Source: a virus
Direction: 5' to 3' (one strand)
IMG/VR virus record: IMGVR_UViG_3300010885_057925
Span: 1 to 64,000 of that record
DNA: 64,000 bases
The position numbers were made by a program, and so were the translations under genes. The notes under the pieces were generated by a model. It saw only the letters and a program-made list of their open reading frames with translations. It searched no databases and had not been told where the DNA came from. The number at the start of each line of letters is the position of its first letter. Position 1 is the first letter of the stretch. Positions 8,527-16,590 of the stretch are shown in pieces.

Positions 8527-10710
8527 TCAGATCTTCTGGATCACGACCACGTCGCCAGCTTCCACGGCGAAGGAGAACTTCATCGCGGAGTAGCCACCGT
8601 CGAGTGAGTAGTCAGCCCCCGCGGCGGCGATCGCGGAAGCGGAGCCGGAGCGGATCAGCTGGCCGTTGAAGAACACCATGGAGTTGTCCACGGTGAGCTC
8701 AGCAGCGGTGAAGGCGCCCGGGCCTGTCACGGACACTGCGGTGTTGGCGGCTGCGGGAGCGGGCATGCTCTCAGACTTCTTCGCGGCGGCGGCAGCGGTC
8801 GTCACGACGGAGTCGAGACGGGCGTCGACGGCGAGGAAGGCATCGAGGATGCTCGTCGCGGAGGAGTAGCCGGCGTGTGCAGCGCGGAAGTCGGTCCAGT
8901 TCGCCGTGTCGTTCGAGAGCTTGAGGGCCTGGTCCTTGTCAGCGAACGTGAGCGTGCCGTTCGAGGCGGAGAGAGCGAGGTCGGAGGACGACCACAGCTT
9001 CTTCGCGCCGCTGTCGATGTGCAGCATCTGTGCGCCGGAGCCCACCTGGATCTCGACCTGGCCTGCGCCGAGGTCAGAGTAGCTGAGCATCGTCTCAGCG
9101 ACGTTCTTGCCCGCGTCGGTGACGAGGAGCTTCATGCCGCTGCGAGCCGGGAGGTTCACAACGCCAGAGAGGACGGATCCGCTCTGAGCCTGCAGCTGGC
9201 CCTTGATCTGTGCCGTGGCGCCGACCTTGAAGTTGCCAGATGTTCCACCGTCGCCGTTGACTGCGAAGGTTCCGGTGAGGGCCATGAGGCCACCGTTGAA
9301 CGTGAGGTCAGCGCTGTCAACGACGTTGTGTCCAGCGTCGGAGAGGACAACACGGCCAGCCGTGAGGTTGTTCGCAGCCACCTTGGGGGCCACGACGTCG
9401 CCAGAGAACGTTCCCTTGACGGCCGCGAGGTCGCCAGAGAATGTGCCCTTGACAGCTGCGAGGTCACCCGAGAAGGTGCCCTTGACGCCAGCCACATCGC
9501 CGGAGAATGTTCCCTTGACGCCGGAGACGTCGCCGGAGAAGATGCCCTTGACGGCAGCCAGGTCACCGTTGAGGATCGCGGACGGAGCCTCGATCTTCTC
9601 GCTGAAGAGCCAGCCCTTTGCAGCCTTCCACTTGATGGTCTTGTCGGTCGCGCCCTTGAGGGTGATACCACCGTCTTCCGCCGTCCCGTCAGTCGGAGAA
9701 GCCACCGAGCCGAGCTCGATGTTGATGTCGTCGACAGTCAGGATGGTGGAGTTCACGGTCGTGGTGGTGCCGTTGATGACCAGGTCACCGGTGACGGTGA
9801 GGTTCTGGGCAACATTCAGTCCGCCGCGGACGTTCGTGGCAACGCCAGCCGCCGCGAGGTCAACCTGTCCAGCCACGTCGAGCGCGCCGTTGAGGTCAGC
9901 TGCGCCAGCAACCGCGAAGGTTCCAGCGATGGAGGCGTTCTCGCCGAGGGTGCTGCCCTTGACGGTAAGCACGTCGGACGCGAAGGCGAAGTCAGCGTCG
10001 TCGGAGAGGTCGCCAGCCGTGCCAGCGAACACCACACGACCGGCCGTGAGTGACGCATCCTTGACGGAGGCGGCAGCCATGTTGCCGGAAGCGTCGACCG
10101 AGAAGCCGGTCATCGCGATCGTGCCAGCCTTCATCTCGCCAGAGGCGTCGATCTTGCCGGTCACGGAGAGCTTGCCAGCCGCGAAGGCGAGGTTAGCCTC
10201 GTCCTCGATCTGACCGGAAGCACCCACGAGGTACAGGTGACCGACCGCGTCGCCGTCGATCTTGATCTCGTTCGCGGTGATTCCACCGTTGAAGTCGGCG
10301 AGGCCCGCGACGGACATCGAGCTCTTCATCTCGGCGGAGCCGGTGATGGAGAGGGTGCTGTCCATCTTGACAGCGCCGACGATACGTGCAGCGCCACCGA
10401 CGCGGAGGGCGGCATCGGCCACGACGTTGCCCACGAGGTGTGAAGCGCCGTCGATCTTCATGTCGTGCAGGACTTCGAGCTCGGTAGCTGAGGTCGCAGC
10501 GTCGAGGTGAACCGCGAGGTCGAGGATCTGCACCTTGGCGGCGGAGACGTCTTCCTTGTAGTCGGCAGCGCCGATGATGTCAGCAACCTGGCCACGGAGA
10601 GCGGCGAGGTCACCAGCGAGCGTGCCGAGAGAGTCCTCAGACTTGACCTGCTCGGCGCGGATCTTGGTCAGCGATCCAGCGATCGCGGGGTATGACTTGG
10701 GAGATGGCAT
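8527..10710 (-). CDS. Long tail fiber-like structural protein with internal repeats
   Basis: A 727-residue protein rich in Gly, Ala, Val and Asp, organised as repeated beta-strand units. This is typical of elongated trimeric fibers. A tandem array of five 11-residue units (consensus GDLAAVKGTFS) occupies the DNA at 9403-9567, and similar looser units cover most of the protein. The N-terminal 60 residues are helical and may form the attachment part. The C-terminus (about 675-727) has VFFNGQLI and ADYSLDGG, a module found twice in the neighbouring 472-residue fiber-like protein. AAGGA precedes ATG 10710 and a terminator follows the stop. Base composition is GC-rich relative to neighbours, suggesting high expression. 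Host-receptor recognition is the likely role. Confidence 0.75.
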   Translation of the reverse strand: MPSPKSYPAIAGSLTKIRAEQVKSEDSLGTLAGDLAALRGQVADIIGAADYKEDVSAAKVQILDLAVHLDAATSATELEVLHDMKIDGASHLVGNVVADAALRVGGAARIVGAVKMDSTLSITGSAEMKSSMSVAGLADFNGGITANEIKIDGDAVGHLYLVGASGQIEDEANLAFAAGKLSVTGKIDASGEMKAGTIAMTGFSVDASGNMAAASVKDASLTAGRVVFAGTAGDLSDDADFAFASDVLTVKGSTLGENASIAGTFAVAGAADLNGALDVAGQVDLAAAGVATNVRGGLNVAQNLTVTGDLVINGTTTTVNSTILTVDDINIELGSVASPTDGTAEDGGITLKGATDKTIKWKAAKGWLFSEKIEAPSAILNGDLAAVKGIFSGDVSGVKGTFSGDVAGVKGTFSGDLAAVKGTFSGDLAAVKGTFSGDVVAPKVAANNLTAGRVVLSDAGHNVVDSADLTFNGGLMALTGTFAVNGDGGTSGNFKVGATAQIKGQLQAQSGSVLSGVVNLPARSGMKLLVTDAGKNVAETMLSYSDLGAGQVEIQVGSGAQMLHIDSGAKKLWSSSDLALSASNGTLTFADKDQALKLSNDTANWTDFRAAHAGYSSATSILDAFLAVDARLDSVVTTAAAAAKKSESMPAPAAANTAVSVTGPGAFTAAELTVDNSMVFFNGQLIRSGSASAIAAAGADYSLDGGYSAMKFSFAVEAGDVVVIQKI
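9403..9567 (-). repeat. Five tandem 33-bp in-frame repeats in the fiber gene
   Basis: Five consecutive 33-base units each encode 11 residues of the form GD[LV]xxVKG[IT]FS, and a diverged sixth unit (GDVVAPK) follows. Copies differ mainly at third codon positions and at residues 3-5, so they look like a unit amplified and then drifting. The array could expand or contract and so change fiber length. Confidence 0.85.
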
Positions 10711-10945
10711 TTTTGTGTTTCCTTATGTTAGAGATACAATATCGCACGATCTCCCTCACCACCATTGGGGGGATTGACCGTGTTCTCCAACCGAACGCAA
10801 ACTGGAACTCGGGCGTCTGACGTCGAGCGCATGACGACCAGTCCCATCGAATACAATTATACTCGATCGAACCAAACTTCTAACCGTATTCGAAAAAAAC
10901 GTAACGAAAACAAACGGTTACAATCAACCAAACTGAGATTCTATC
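10711..10945 (-). promoter_or_regulatory. Fiber gene leader region with TATAAT at 10856-10861
   Basis: This 235-base gap is the longest gene-free stretch in the window. On the minus strand a perfect TATAAT at 10861-10856 lies about 146 bases before the fiber ATG. A weaker TATTGT lies closer, near 10735. No good -35 consensus is visible. The stretch is AT-rich around 10850-10925. I see no further gene or RNA structure that I can support. Confidence 0.4.
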
Positions 10946-11164
10946 TCACGCTCCGTAGAGAGCCTTCTTCAGAGCACGGACCTGTGAGTCGTAGGTGCTG
11001 AACTCTCCGTTCACGAATTCAAGCGCCAGGATGGGGCATGTTCCGTCGTCCTCGAACTCGAAATTGAAGCGACCGCCGGTGGCGCGGTTTGCTGTGATGA
11101 GCTTCCTACCTTTCATCTTTAGGAAAGCTGCAAGCGCTAGATCTGATGTGTTGTACGTTTTCAC
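10946..11164 (-). CDS. Small hypothetical protein, about 72 aa
   Basis: A small protein with the segments TSDLALAAFLKMKGRKLI and FEFEDDGTCPILALEFVNGE. It looks like a compact alpha/beta fold; the family is not recognised. The frame is open from a GTG at 11179, but I prefer the GTG at 11164 because AAGGA sits seven bases before it while the earlier GTG has no ribosome site. It lies between the two fiber-like genes. An AATAGTTAG element is upstream at 11191-11200. Confidence 0.6.
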   Translation of the reverse strand: MKTYNTSDLALAAFLKMKGRKLITANRATGGRFNFEFEDDGTCPILALEFVNGEFSTYDSQVRALKKALYGA

Positions 11165-11190
11165 GGGTTGTTCCTTCACTTACTGTGACT

Positions 11191-11200
11191 CTAACTATTA
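11191..11200 (-). promoter_or_regulatory. ATANTTA-type candidate late promoter element
   Basis: The minus strand reads TAATAGTTAG, 27 bases before the preferred start at 11164 of the small protein. It is part of the recurring ATANTTA set; function is inferred. Confidence 0.35.
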
Positions 11201-11235
11201 CTAATTTTCGTGCAACTTTGTTCTTCTAGAAAAAA

Positions 11236-12654
11236 TTAAACAGCGTAAGAGTATGTGGCACGGACAACATCGAGGCCCTCGACCGGAGCGTAGAAAGTGA
11301 CCTCCCGACCGTCGAGACTGTAATCGTGATCGTTGCCCTGCGTGAGGAGCTGACCGTTCAGGAAGAGCATCAGCGATCCCGCAGGATCCGGATCATTCGG
11401 GAGAGTAAGCCCCGTCATGACGTTGTCCATGACAATCAGCTGAGAGGGGGGCATGTTGATCGCGTACAGTCGAGCGCTTACATTCTTAGAGTACATCACT
11501 CTAATCACGTCGGTTTCGACAGGAGCAATCGATTGCGAGAACTTGATCTGATTTTCCATCAGCTCGTAGTCAGAATCTTTCGTGAGGAGCTGACCGTTCA
11601 ACCAGAGCATCAGCGACTCCGGATCGGCGGGCGTGTTTGAGAGCGTGAACGTCAGGTTCTGACCGTCCTTCACTCCGGTCACCCCTCCGTTCAGGACGAG
11701 CTCGGTTCCGATGCCCATAGTAGAACCGACGCTAGCAGCAATCTCGACCTGACCGTTCGAGCCTGTCAGCAGTTTGATACCCGCGCCGGCCTTCAAGTAC
11801 GGAGTCATTCCATCGGTGAGAGTTGTCAAAGACCCGCTCAGACCTCCCTGCGCGATGATCTCACCTGTGAATGTCGAACCGTCGAGTAGAGCGAGTCCCG
11901 TCCTGTCGAGCGACAGAGAGAGCGTTTCACCGTTAAACGACCCGCTGACTCCATCGAAAGCGTCCAGTCTCAGCGTTGAGGAGCCCGTCATGGTCGACGA
12001 GATGACAAGCTCTCCGTCGGTTCCTGTCGTGAAGCTGATTCCAGTGCCTGGGTTGAATCTCTGCTGTGTGGGGATGAAGCTCGTGTCAAGCGAGAGTGAG
12101 AGCTTTCCATCCGAGGTTGCTGTACCGATCAGCCCACTTCCCGATGGGATCACGACACCAGCCTGAGTGGAAGCGATGTATGAGGTATCAAGCGAGAAAG
12201 TGTAAGAGTTCGCGAGACGTTTGATCTTTACGCCCGTTCCCTCCATAAAGCTCGGCAGGGTCGTCTCTCGATTCAAAGATAGAGTAAGGACGCCGTTGGA
12301 GACCGAGGTCATCAGACCATCACCTGATCTGACAAGGGTCTCGATGCCGCCGGCCGCCGTCCCCAACGACAACGTAACTGTCCCGTTTCCAGAATCAGTG
12401 ACCTTCACCCCAGATCCAGACCTCAACGCGAGCGTGCCGTCGGGAAGCTTCAGAGCGCCCTTTACTCCGCCTCCTACCTCGAGGCAACCCTCGATGTATC
12501 CCGATCCCTTCACCTTGAGTGAGGTATTCTTGAATCCATCGATACCGACCTGCAGCTCATGAGGCGCGACAATCTTCGCGATATCGATGTTATTCTTTTC
12601 CTTGACGACGATGAAGTCCTGCTTTCTAACGTCGTTCTTGGTTACTGGGGGCAT
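11236..12654 (-). CDS. Fiber-like structural protein with duplicated C-terminal module
   Basis: A 472-residue protein of glycine- and serine-rich beta repeats (GSGVKVTDSGNGTVTLSL and similar), consistent with a fiber or appendage. The C-terminus has two copies of a roughly 55-residue module, LMLWLNGQLLTKDSDYEL and LMLFLNGQLLTQGNDHDYSL. Each ends in a strand of the form D-V-x-R-x-x-Y-S. The same module occurs once at the end of the 727-residue fiber. The two proteins may therefore form parts of one appendage or bind the same receptor class. The N-terminus (KNDVRKQDFIVVKEKNN) may be the attachment end. The start at ATG 12654 has only a weak ribosome site. Confidence 0.7.
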   Translation of the reverse strand: MPPVTKNDVRKQDFIVVKEKNNIDIAKIVAPHELQVGIDGFKNTSLKVKGSGYIEGCLEVGGGVKGALKLPDGTLALRSGSGVKVTDSGNGTVTLSLGTAAGGIETLVRSGDGLMTSVSNGVLTLSLNRETTLPSFMEGTGVKIKRLANSYTFSLDTSYIASTQAGVVIPSGSGLIGTATSDGKLSLSLDTSFIPTQQRFNPGTGISFTTGTDGELVISSTMTGSSTLRLDAFDGVSGSFNGETLSLSLDRTGLALLDGSTFTGEIIAQGGLSGSLTTLTDGMTPYLKAGAGIKLLTGSNGQVEIAASVGSTMGIGTELVLNGGVTGVKDGQNLTFTLSNTPADPESLMLWLNGQLLTKDSDYELMENQIKFSQSIAPVETDVIRVMYSKNVSARLYAINMPPSQLIVMDNVMTGLTLPNDPDPAGSLMLFLNGQLLTQGNDHDYSLDGREVTFYAPVEGLDVVRATYSYAV

Positions 12655-12672
12655 TTCAGCTCTAAATATGAC

Positions 12673-12697
12673 AAGGGACCGAATCGCTCGGTCCCTT
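12673..12697 (-). terminator. Hairpin after the dUTPase gene
   Basis: A perfect ten-base stem (AAGGGACCGA/TCGGTCCCTT) with a five-base loop sits three bases after the dUTPase stop codon. On the minus strand only TT follows the stem, so termination may be partial. It is also close upstream of the fiber-like gene and could protect its 5' end. Confidence 0.5.
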
Positions 12698-12700
12698 TTG

Positions 12701-13084
12701 TTAGTAGCCGTCCCTCAATCTTCGGCAGATCTTGTCGTGCTTTCGAAGATACGCTGAGTGGAGCTCGTCAGGTGTAACACCCACCAGCTTCAACGTTGTG
12801 TAGAAGTAATTTAAGCCGTCGACCATCTCCTCCAGGAAAGCATCTCGATCGAGCTGGGAGACCTCAGTCTGCCGATGGGGTTTCGCGTTCTTAAGCTCAG
12901 CCAGCGACTCAAAAATCTCTTCCACACCCCGCAGGGTAGTATCTCGAACTAGCGTCTGGGATTCTTTCTTCGAGAGATCGATCGGCCACTGGGGATAGTA
13001 GCCCGGGAACCTCTCGCAGAGCATCTGCATGAACTCCTCACGGAGCTCAAACATCTCGTCGAGCTTATCAGTTGACTTCGGCAT
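12701..13084 (-). CDS. Dimeric all-alpha dUTPase-like NTP pyrophosphatase
   Basis: The preferred start is ATG 13084 with a GAGGG site, which gives 127 residues. A longer frame from 13192 would add a non-conserved arginine-rich leader overlapping the upstream gene. The second half has RGVEEIFESLAELK, then FLEEMVDGLNYFYTTLKLVG, then YLRKHDKICRRLRDGY. This helix order and the ExxxD acidic pair match the dimeric dUTPase/MazG superfamily, which hydrolyses dUTP (and sometimes dCTP) to the monophosphate. That protects phage DNA from uracil and supplies dUMP for ThyX. The substrate is inferred from the family resemblance. It overlaps the upstream 80-residue gene by 17 bases, so the two are probably coupled. 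Confidence 0.65.
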   Translation of the reverse strand: MPKSTDKLDEMFELREEFMQMLCERFPGYYPQWPIDLSKKESQTLVRDTTLRGVEEIFESLAELKNAKPHRQTEVSQLDRDAFLEEMVDGLNYFYTTLKLVGVTPDELHSAYLRKHDKICRRLRDGY

Positions 13085-13310
13085 TCTGCATGCCCTCAGT
13101 GCTGAGTTCCTCAGCACGGTCCTGGAGGCGCCTGACAGCTTCCATGAACATCTGGTTCTCCTCATCACTGATGATGAGACTGGAGCCGTCAACCGTCAGT
13201 CGAAGGGTCCTGAGATTGTCGATGATGTCGGTTCCAGTCAGCAGGGCTAGCTGGAGGAGGTCGACGATCCGAACGATAGCATGATCCGAAAGTGTAACAG
13301 TGTTGCTCAT
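13068..13310 (-). CDS. Small hypothetical protein, 80 aa
   Basis: The frame is open from 13340, but ATG 13310 has a GAGGAG site nine bases upstream and is preferred. The protein has two helices around LQLALLTGTDIIDNLRTL and EENQMFMEAVRRLQDRAEEL. The family is not recognised. It overlaps the dUTPase start by 17 bases, pointing to a shared operon. A TATAAT hexamer lies at 13335-13330 on the minus strand, 20 bases upstream of the start. Confidence 0.6.
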   Translation of the reverse strand: MSNTVTLSDHAIVRIVDLLQLALLTGTDIIDNLRTLRLTVDGSSLIISDEENQMFMEAVRRLQDRAEELSTEGMQNAEVN

Positions 13311-13329
13311 ATGATTAGTCTCCTCTAAG

Positions 13330-13335
13330 ATTATA
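13330..13335 (-). promoter_or_regulatory. TATAAT -10-like hexamer
   Basis: A perfect TATAAT on the minus strand lies in the short gap between the Fpg/Nei gene and the 80-residue gene, 20 bases before the latter's ATG. No convincing -35 box accompanies it. It may drive the 80-residue and dUTPase genes. Confidence 0.4.
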
Positions 13336-13362
13336 GTCAAGTGCCTGGACAGTTTATAGGAA

Positions 13363-14172
13363 TCAGCTCTGTCGAGTGGGTACCCACCAGGTGGTTCTTC
13401 CGTCGAGGGTCTCCTCCTTTATGATCTCCTCTCCGTCTTCGTCAGTCTTTCTTCCGTAACAGAGAAGTTCATTTCCGTAACCACCCGACTCATCATCAAA
13501 TCCCTTATATGATTTGATTGTTGCCCCCTGAGACTCGTATGAAGCTCTGAGCACTCTCTTGATGCTTTCGTTGAGTGCCTCGAACTCCTCCAGACTCAGG
13601 GAGTCAACCTTACGGTGGGGAGAGAGACGAGCGAGCCAGAGAGAATCTGCCTTCACGTAGTTACCGACCCCAGCGACCACGCTCTGATCCATGAGCGCCT
13701 GGGCGAGTGTCCACTTCGGCTTGCGGAGCATCGCAGCCTGAAAGTGTTCGTGGCTCACGTCCTCACCGAGCATATCAGGACCCAGAGTCTTCAACTTTGA
13801 AGCCAGCGTCCGACGGCCCTGGGACCACTTCAGAGTCCCGAAGTTACGAGTATCATTGTAGTATACGCCCGTCCCATCATCGAGGCTCAGACGAACCCGG
13901 GCGTGGTTGGAAGCGCTTCTGGACCAATGACCCGTCATGCCCAGCGTCGACCAGATCGAGGAGTCACCGCCGTCAAGGAGAATATAGATGAACTTACCAT
14001 GACACCCAGCTCCGACGACCCGCTTAGGAAGCTCAGAGACGAGTTGCGAATGACCCTCGAACGGCTTTCTGGTGTAACGACCCGACAGGATCTGGACATC
14101 GACAATCGTTCGATCGGCGAGAGCTCGAGCGATGCCCTCGGCGGCTAGCTTGCATTCTGCGCCCTCTGGCAT
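13363..14172 (-). CDS. Fpg/Nei-family DNA glycosylase with zincless finger
   Basis: Start at ATG 14172 gives the diagnostic MPEG N-terminus, with catalytic Pro2 and Glu3 after Met removal and an AGGAG site upstream. The longer open frame from 14319 is not used. The 269-residue protein has GKFIYILL (the beta-hairpin lysine), LGMTGHW, DTRNFG and the helix-two-turn-helix segment SVVAGVGNYVKADSLW. The usual four-cysteine zinc finger is replaced by CYGRKTDEDGEEI then LDGRTTWWVP. It keeps the DNA-contacting arginine but has no CxxC pairs, as in zincless NEIL1-type and plant-type enzymes. The family removes oxidised bases with AP lyase activity. It lies next to another glycosylase (16165-16590) and dUTPase, forming a base-quality cluster. 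Confidence 0.9.
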   Translation of the reverse strand: MPEGAECKLAAEGIARALADRTIVDVQILSGRYTRKPFEGHSQLVSELPKRVVGAGCHGKFIYILLDGGDSSIWSTLGMTGHWSRSASNHARVRLSLDDGTGVYYNDTRNFGTLKWSQGRRTLASKLKTLGPDMLGEDVSHEHFQAAMLRKPKWTLAQALMDQSVVAGVGNYVKADSLWLARLSPHRKVDSLSLEEFEALNESIKRVLRASYESQGATIKSYKGFDDESGGYGNELLCYGRKTDEDGEEIIKEETLDGRTTWWVPTRQS

Positions 14173-14215
14173 GGCTGAATCTCCTAATGGAGATTGTATA
14201 GGAGGTTCCTGATTT

Positions 14216-16159
14216 TTACAGCATCCGTCTGATAAGCTGACGGAGACGTCGCTCATTGAGCTGCTGACGCTTGGCGATCTCATCGGCTGCAAATTTGCGT
14301 ATGTTAGGGCTTCGATCACGTAAAAGCAACTTCAGAGCTTCGATTGGAGCGTTTTTGTTGAAAGCTACACCAGCTCTGGTCGATTTCGATTTGTGCTTAA
14401 CAAGCTTCATCAGGGTATCAGGACTCGTCGATGCGTTTCTGCCGACGTGGTCCGCAGTGTAGTCATTATCCGCGAGCTGATCCAGAACTTCAGGTGGAGT
14501 CGACCTGTTATTGGCGACCGACACGCGGACGTAGACTGACTCGTCCCGTGATAGTGCTGCGAGGATTTTAGGCGGGGCTGCCGGATTAACGGCGGCGCCG
14601 ATGACGACAGATTCACTCGGGTCTCTCGCGAGAATTGCTAGAACCTCGGGCGTCGTTGACGGATTTTTAGCGACGTAACCTCGGATTGTTTCGTCCTTGT
14701 GTCGTGCCAGCGTGGTGAGAATCTCAGGTGGGGATGAGGCATTCATCGCGATTCCACGAATGATACGCTCATTGCCCCTCTGCGCTAGATTCGAGAGAAA
14801 TTCAGGTGGGGTCGATCGATTGTAGGAAACCGCGAAGCGGACATCATCATCCGGATCATCTGCCAGTGCCAGGAGAGCCTCGGGGGGAGTCGAAGTATTC
14901 ACCGCCACCCTGTCACGTACTCTCACGTTCTCATCGTGTGACAGCTTGGTGAGAGCCTCTGGTGGACTTGATCGATTATAGGCAACGCTGGTGCGAATGG
15001 CGACTTCCGGATCATCTGCCAGTGCCAGGAGAGCCTCAGCTGCAGAGAGCTGGTTGAAGGCGACCATTTGTCGAACTTCCACACTCTCGTCTTTCGCTAG
15101 CGCAGCAAGGATCTCGGGCGTCGCTGATTTGCTAATAGCAACGTCACGACGGACATCGTCGTCTGGGTTCTGGGCTAAGATGGCAAGAACATCTGGGCTG
15201 ATGCTCGGCTCTTTGAGAACCGTCTTAACGATATCGATTTCCTCGTCCTTTGAAAGACCGACGGTTAGATACTTGAAAGCTTCTATGCTCTTCGCTGCTG
15301 ACGCGATCTTTTCACGAGCGGGATGCTTACCCCCGAGGCTCCTGTTCTTGTCCGTCAGTGTCTTTACGATCTCATCATGGTCTGATCCTAGAATCTTCTG
15401 CAGCTTCGCGGGGGTGAGACCATCGTTCGCTCGATCGACCGACGTGCTCCCATGCTTACCATCCAGCAAAGGCTTTCCGTCGACGAATCCAACGGAAAGC
15501 CAATCCTGGTCGCCCTTCGGATCATCCTTGATGACGTAAAAGAGGGTCATGTCGGTTCCCGGTCGACCAACGTAATTGTAGAAGAGGTTCGAACCCGCCA
15601 TACGGGCGGTGCACCAGGTCGTCTTCGGCTTACGGGTGACAGGATCGTACCCGGCGATCTTGCAGCTCCGTTCCCGGGTCGTCGGCATCCAGAGGTTCCA
15701 CGGGCCGACCTTTCCGATGCGGTCATTCTCCGTCTCCTCTTCTGAAACCTCGGTCTTGAAGCGCTCCTTCTTGCGCTCCGAGAGACCAAGGACCGTCTCC
15801 ATCTCATCGACTGTCATCGCGGCAGGATCAGCGGGAGAGTTCCACGAGCGCGTGTCGGTTGGGAATCGAGAATCTATAGCAGTCCTGAACTGTGCATTCG
15901 AGCGGTACTTCTCACCGATCGCAGCATCTTTCCGCGAGAAATTCAGGACAGTAACTATTGTGTCCTCGAACGGATGCGTCTCTTCTACCCTAGGGCTTTC
16001 ACCGAAGCGAGCAGTGAGCCAGGCGATCCATTTGGGCTGAAGACGTGACAAATCCTGAGCATGATCAGGGTACTTCTCGACGAGATAACGTTGGTCGTCC
16101 TTGAATCCCTCGAGGAGGACTGATTCGACAAGGCGACGAAGATAAATTTGAGAGATCAT
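14216..16159 (-). CDS. Leucine-rich-variant (LRV) repeat protein with packaging-type leader
   Basis: A 647-residue protein. Residues 1-18 (LRRLVESVLLEG) match the recurring amphipathic segment with an L-x-E/G site, and the last residues (RRLRQLIRRML) carry a similar segment. Residues 150-240 form a domain with TTWCTARMAGSNLFYNYVG and TLFYVIKDD that I do not recognise by name. From about 316 to 628 there are twelve repeats, the first nine exactly 26 residues, with the pattern N-x-S-T-P-P-E-x-L-x-x-L-A-x-D-x-x-x-x-V-R. This is the alpha-helical LRV/HEAT-like solenoid type used for protein binding. It ends five bases downstream of the MBD4-like gene. I infer a packaged and perhaps injected binding protein; direct function is unknown. 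Confidence 0.8.
   Translation of the reverse strand: MISQIYLRRLVESVLLEGFKDDQRYLVEKYPDHAQDLSRLQPKWIAWLTARFGESPRVEETHPFEDTIVTVLNFSRKDAAIGEKYRSNAQFRTAIDSRFPTDTRSWNSPADPAAMTVDEMETVLGLSERKKERFKTEVSEEETENDRIGKVGPWNLWMPTTRERSCKIAGYDPVTRKPKTTWCTARMAGSNLFYNYVGRPGTDMTLFYVIKDDPKGDQDWLSVGFVDGKPLLDGKHGSTSVDRANDGLTPAKLQKILGSDHDEIVKTLTDKNRSLGGKHPAREKIASAAKSIEAFKYLTVGLSKDEEIDIVKTVLKEPSISPDVLAILAQNPDDDVRRDVAISKSATPEILAALAKDESVEVRQMVAFNQLSAAEALLALADDPEVAIRTSVAYNRSSPPEALTKLSHDENVRVRDRVAVNTSTPPEALLALADDPDDDVRFAVSYNRSTPPEFLSNLAQRGNERIIRGIAMNASSPPEILTTLARHKDETIRGYVAKNPSTTPEVLAILARDPSESVVIGAAVNPAAPPKILAALSRDESVYVRVSVANNRSTPPEVLDQLADNDYTADHVGRNASTSPDTLMKLVKHKSKSTRAGVAFNKNAPIEALKLLLRDRSPNIRKFAADEIAKRQQLNERRLRQLIRRML
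14276..15214 (-). repeat. Twelve LRV-type repeats (78-bp coding units)
   Basis: Nine consecutive units are exactly 26 codons long, and three more diverged units follow. The consensus has NxSTPPEhLxxLAxDxxxxVR. DNA-level identity is partial, for example the GCCAGTGCCAGGAGAGCCTC stretch that recurs near 14865 and 15020, indicating past duplication of units. Confidence 0.85.
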
Positions 16160-16164
16160 GCCCC

Positions 16165-16590
16165 CTAACTATTTCCGTCACCGAGAGTCTTCTGCAAATG
16201 GGAGTGATAATCGTTGAGAGCGTGATCGTTCGGCTGCACCGCACGCCAGTCACCGAGGATGAAGATGCGGTAAGCATCGTCACCGTACTTACCGATGCCA
16301 TGCAGCTCCTTTGCCTGCTTCCAGCCGCCTGCGGCATACTCCGCAGACATCCGCTTGAGAGTCTGCGTCCGCTTCCGCTGCATGCCCAGGGGCGTGATGA
16401 GAGCTTCGAGATCAGCGTCGGGAGCCGAAGAGAGAGCCTGCGGGGTGGGCCAGCGTTGGAACATCTCCTCAACGACCGGCTCCATCTGCGCGCGCTTCGT
16501 CAGGTTGAGACACAGACAGCAGACGAGGATCTTCCAGCCATCTGGCCAGTACTTTTCCTGAATCAGACCGAATTTGGGGGGATTCCACAT
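16165..16590 (-). CDS. MBD4-like HhH-GPD mismatch DNA glycosylase
   Basis: The 141-residue protein is a compact helix-hairpin-helix glycosylase. GWKILVCCLCLNLTKR near 18-33 matches the N-terminal helix of the MBD4 catalytic domain. LHGIGKYGDDAYRIF at 96-110 is the HhH, and PNDHALNDYHSHL places the catalytic Asp at D122, as in the PEDHKLNKYH motif of human MBD4. The iron-sulfur cluster cysteines of endonuclease III are absent. MBD4-type enzymes remove T, U or 5-hydroxymethyl-U opposite G, the products of cytosine or modified-cytosine deamination. The start codon lies in a long hairpin (16571-16620) and lacks an accessible ribosome site, so expression may be controlled. It neighbours the LRV gene by five bases. 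Confidence 0.85.
   Translation of the reverse strand: MWNPPKFGLIQEKYWPDGWKILVCCLCLNLTKRAQMEPVVEEMFQRWPTPQALSSAPDADLEALITPLGMQRKRTQTLKRMSAEYAAGGWKQAKELHGIGKYGDDAYRIFILGDWRAVQPNDHALNDYHSHLQKTLGDGNS

Noticed and set aside
9403-9567. Tandem repeats as a CRISPR array
   Set aside because: The 33-bp units are directly adjacent with no spacers and are in frame within a structural gene.
8666-10777. Long plus-strand open frames (up to 392 codons) opposite the fiber gene
   Set aside because: They mirror the GC-rich codon usage of the minus-strand fiber gene, lack ribosome sites and encode low-complexity repeats that are just the reverse image of its tandem units.
14173-14319. Longer N-terminus for the Fpg/Nei protein
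   Set aside because: The family needs Pro2-Glu3 at the mature N-terminus; ATG 14172 gives MPEG with a good ribosome site, and the extension overlaps the LRV gene.
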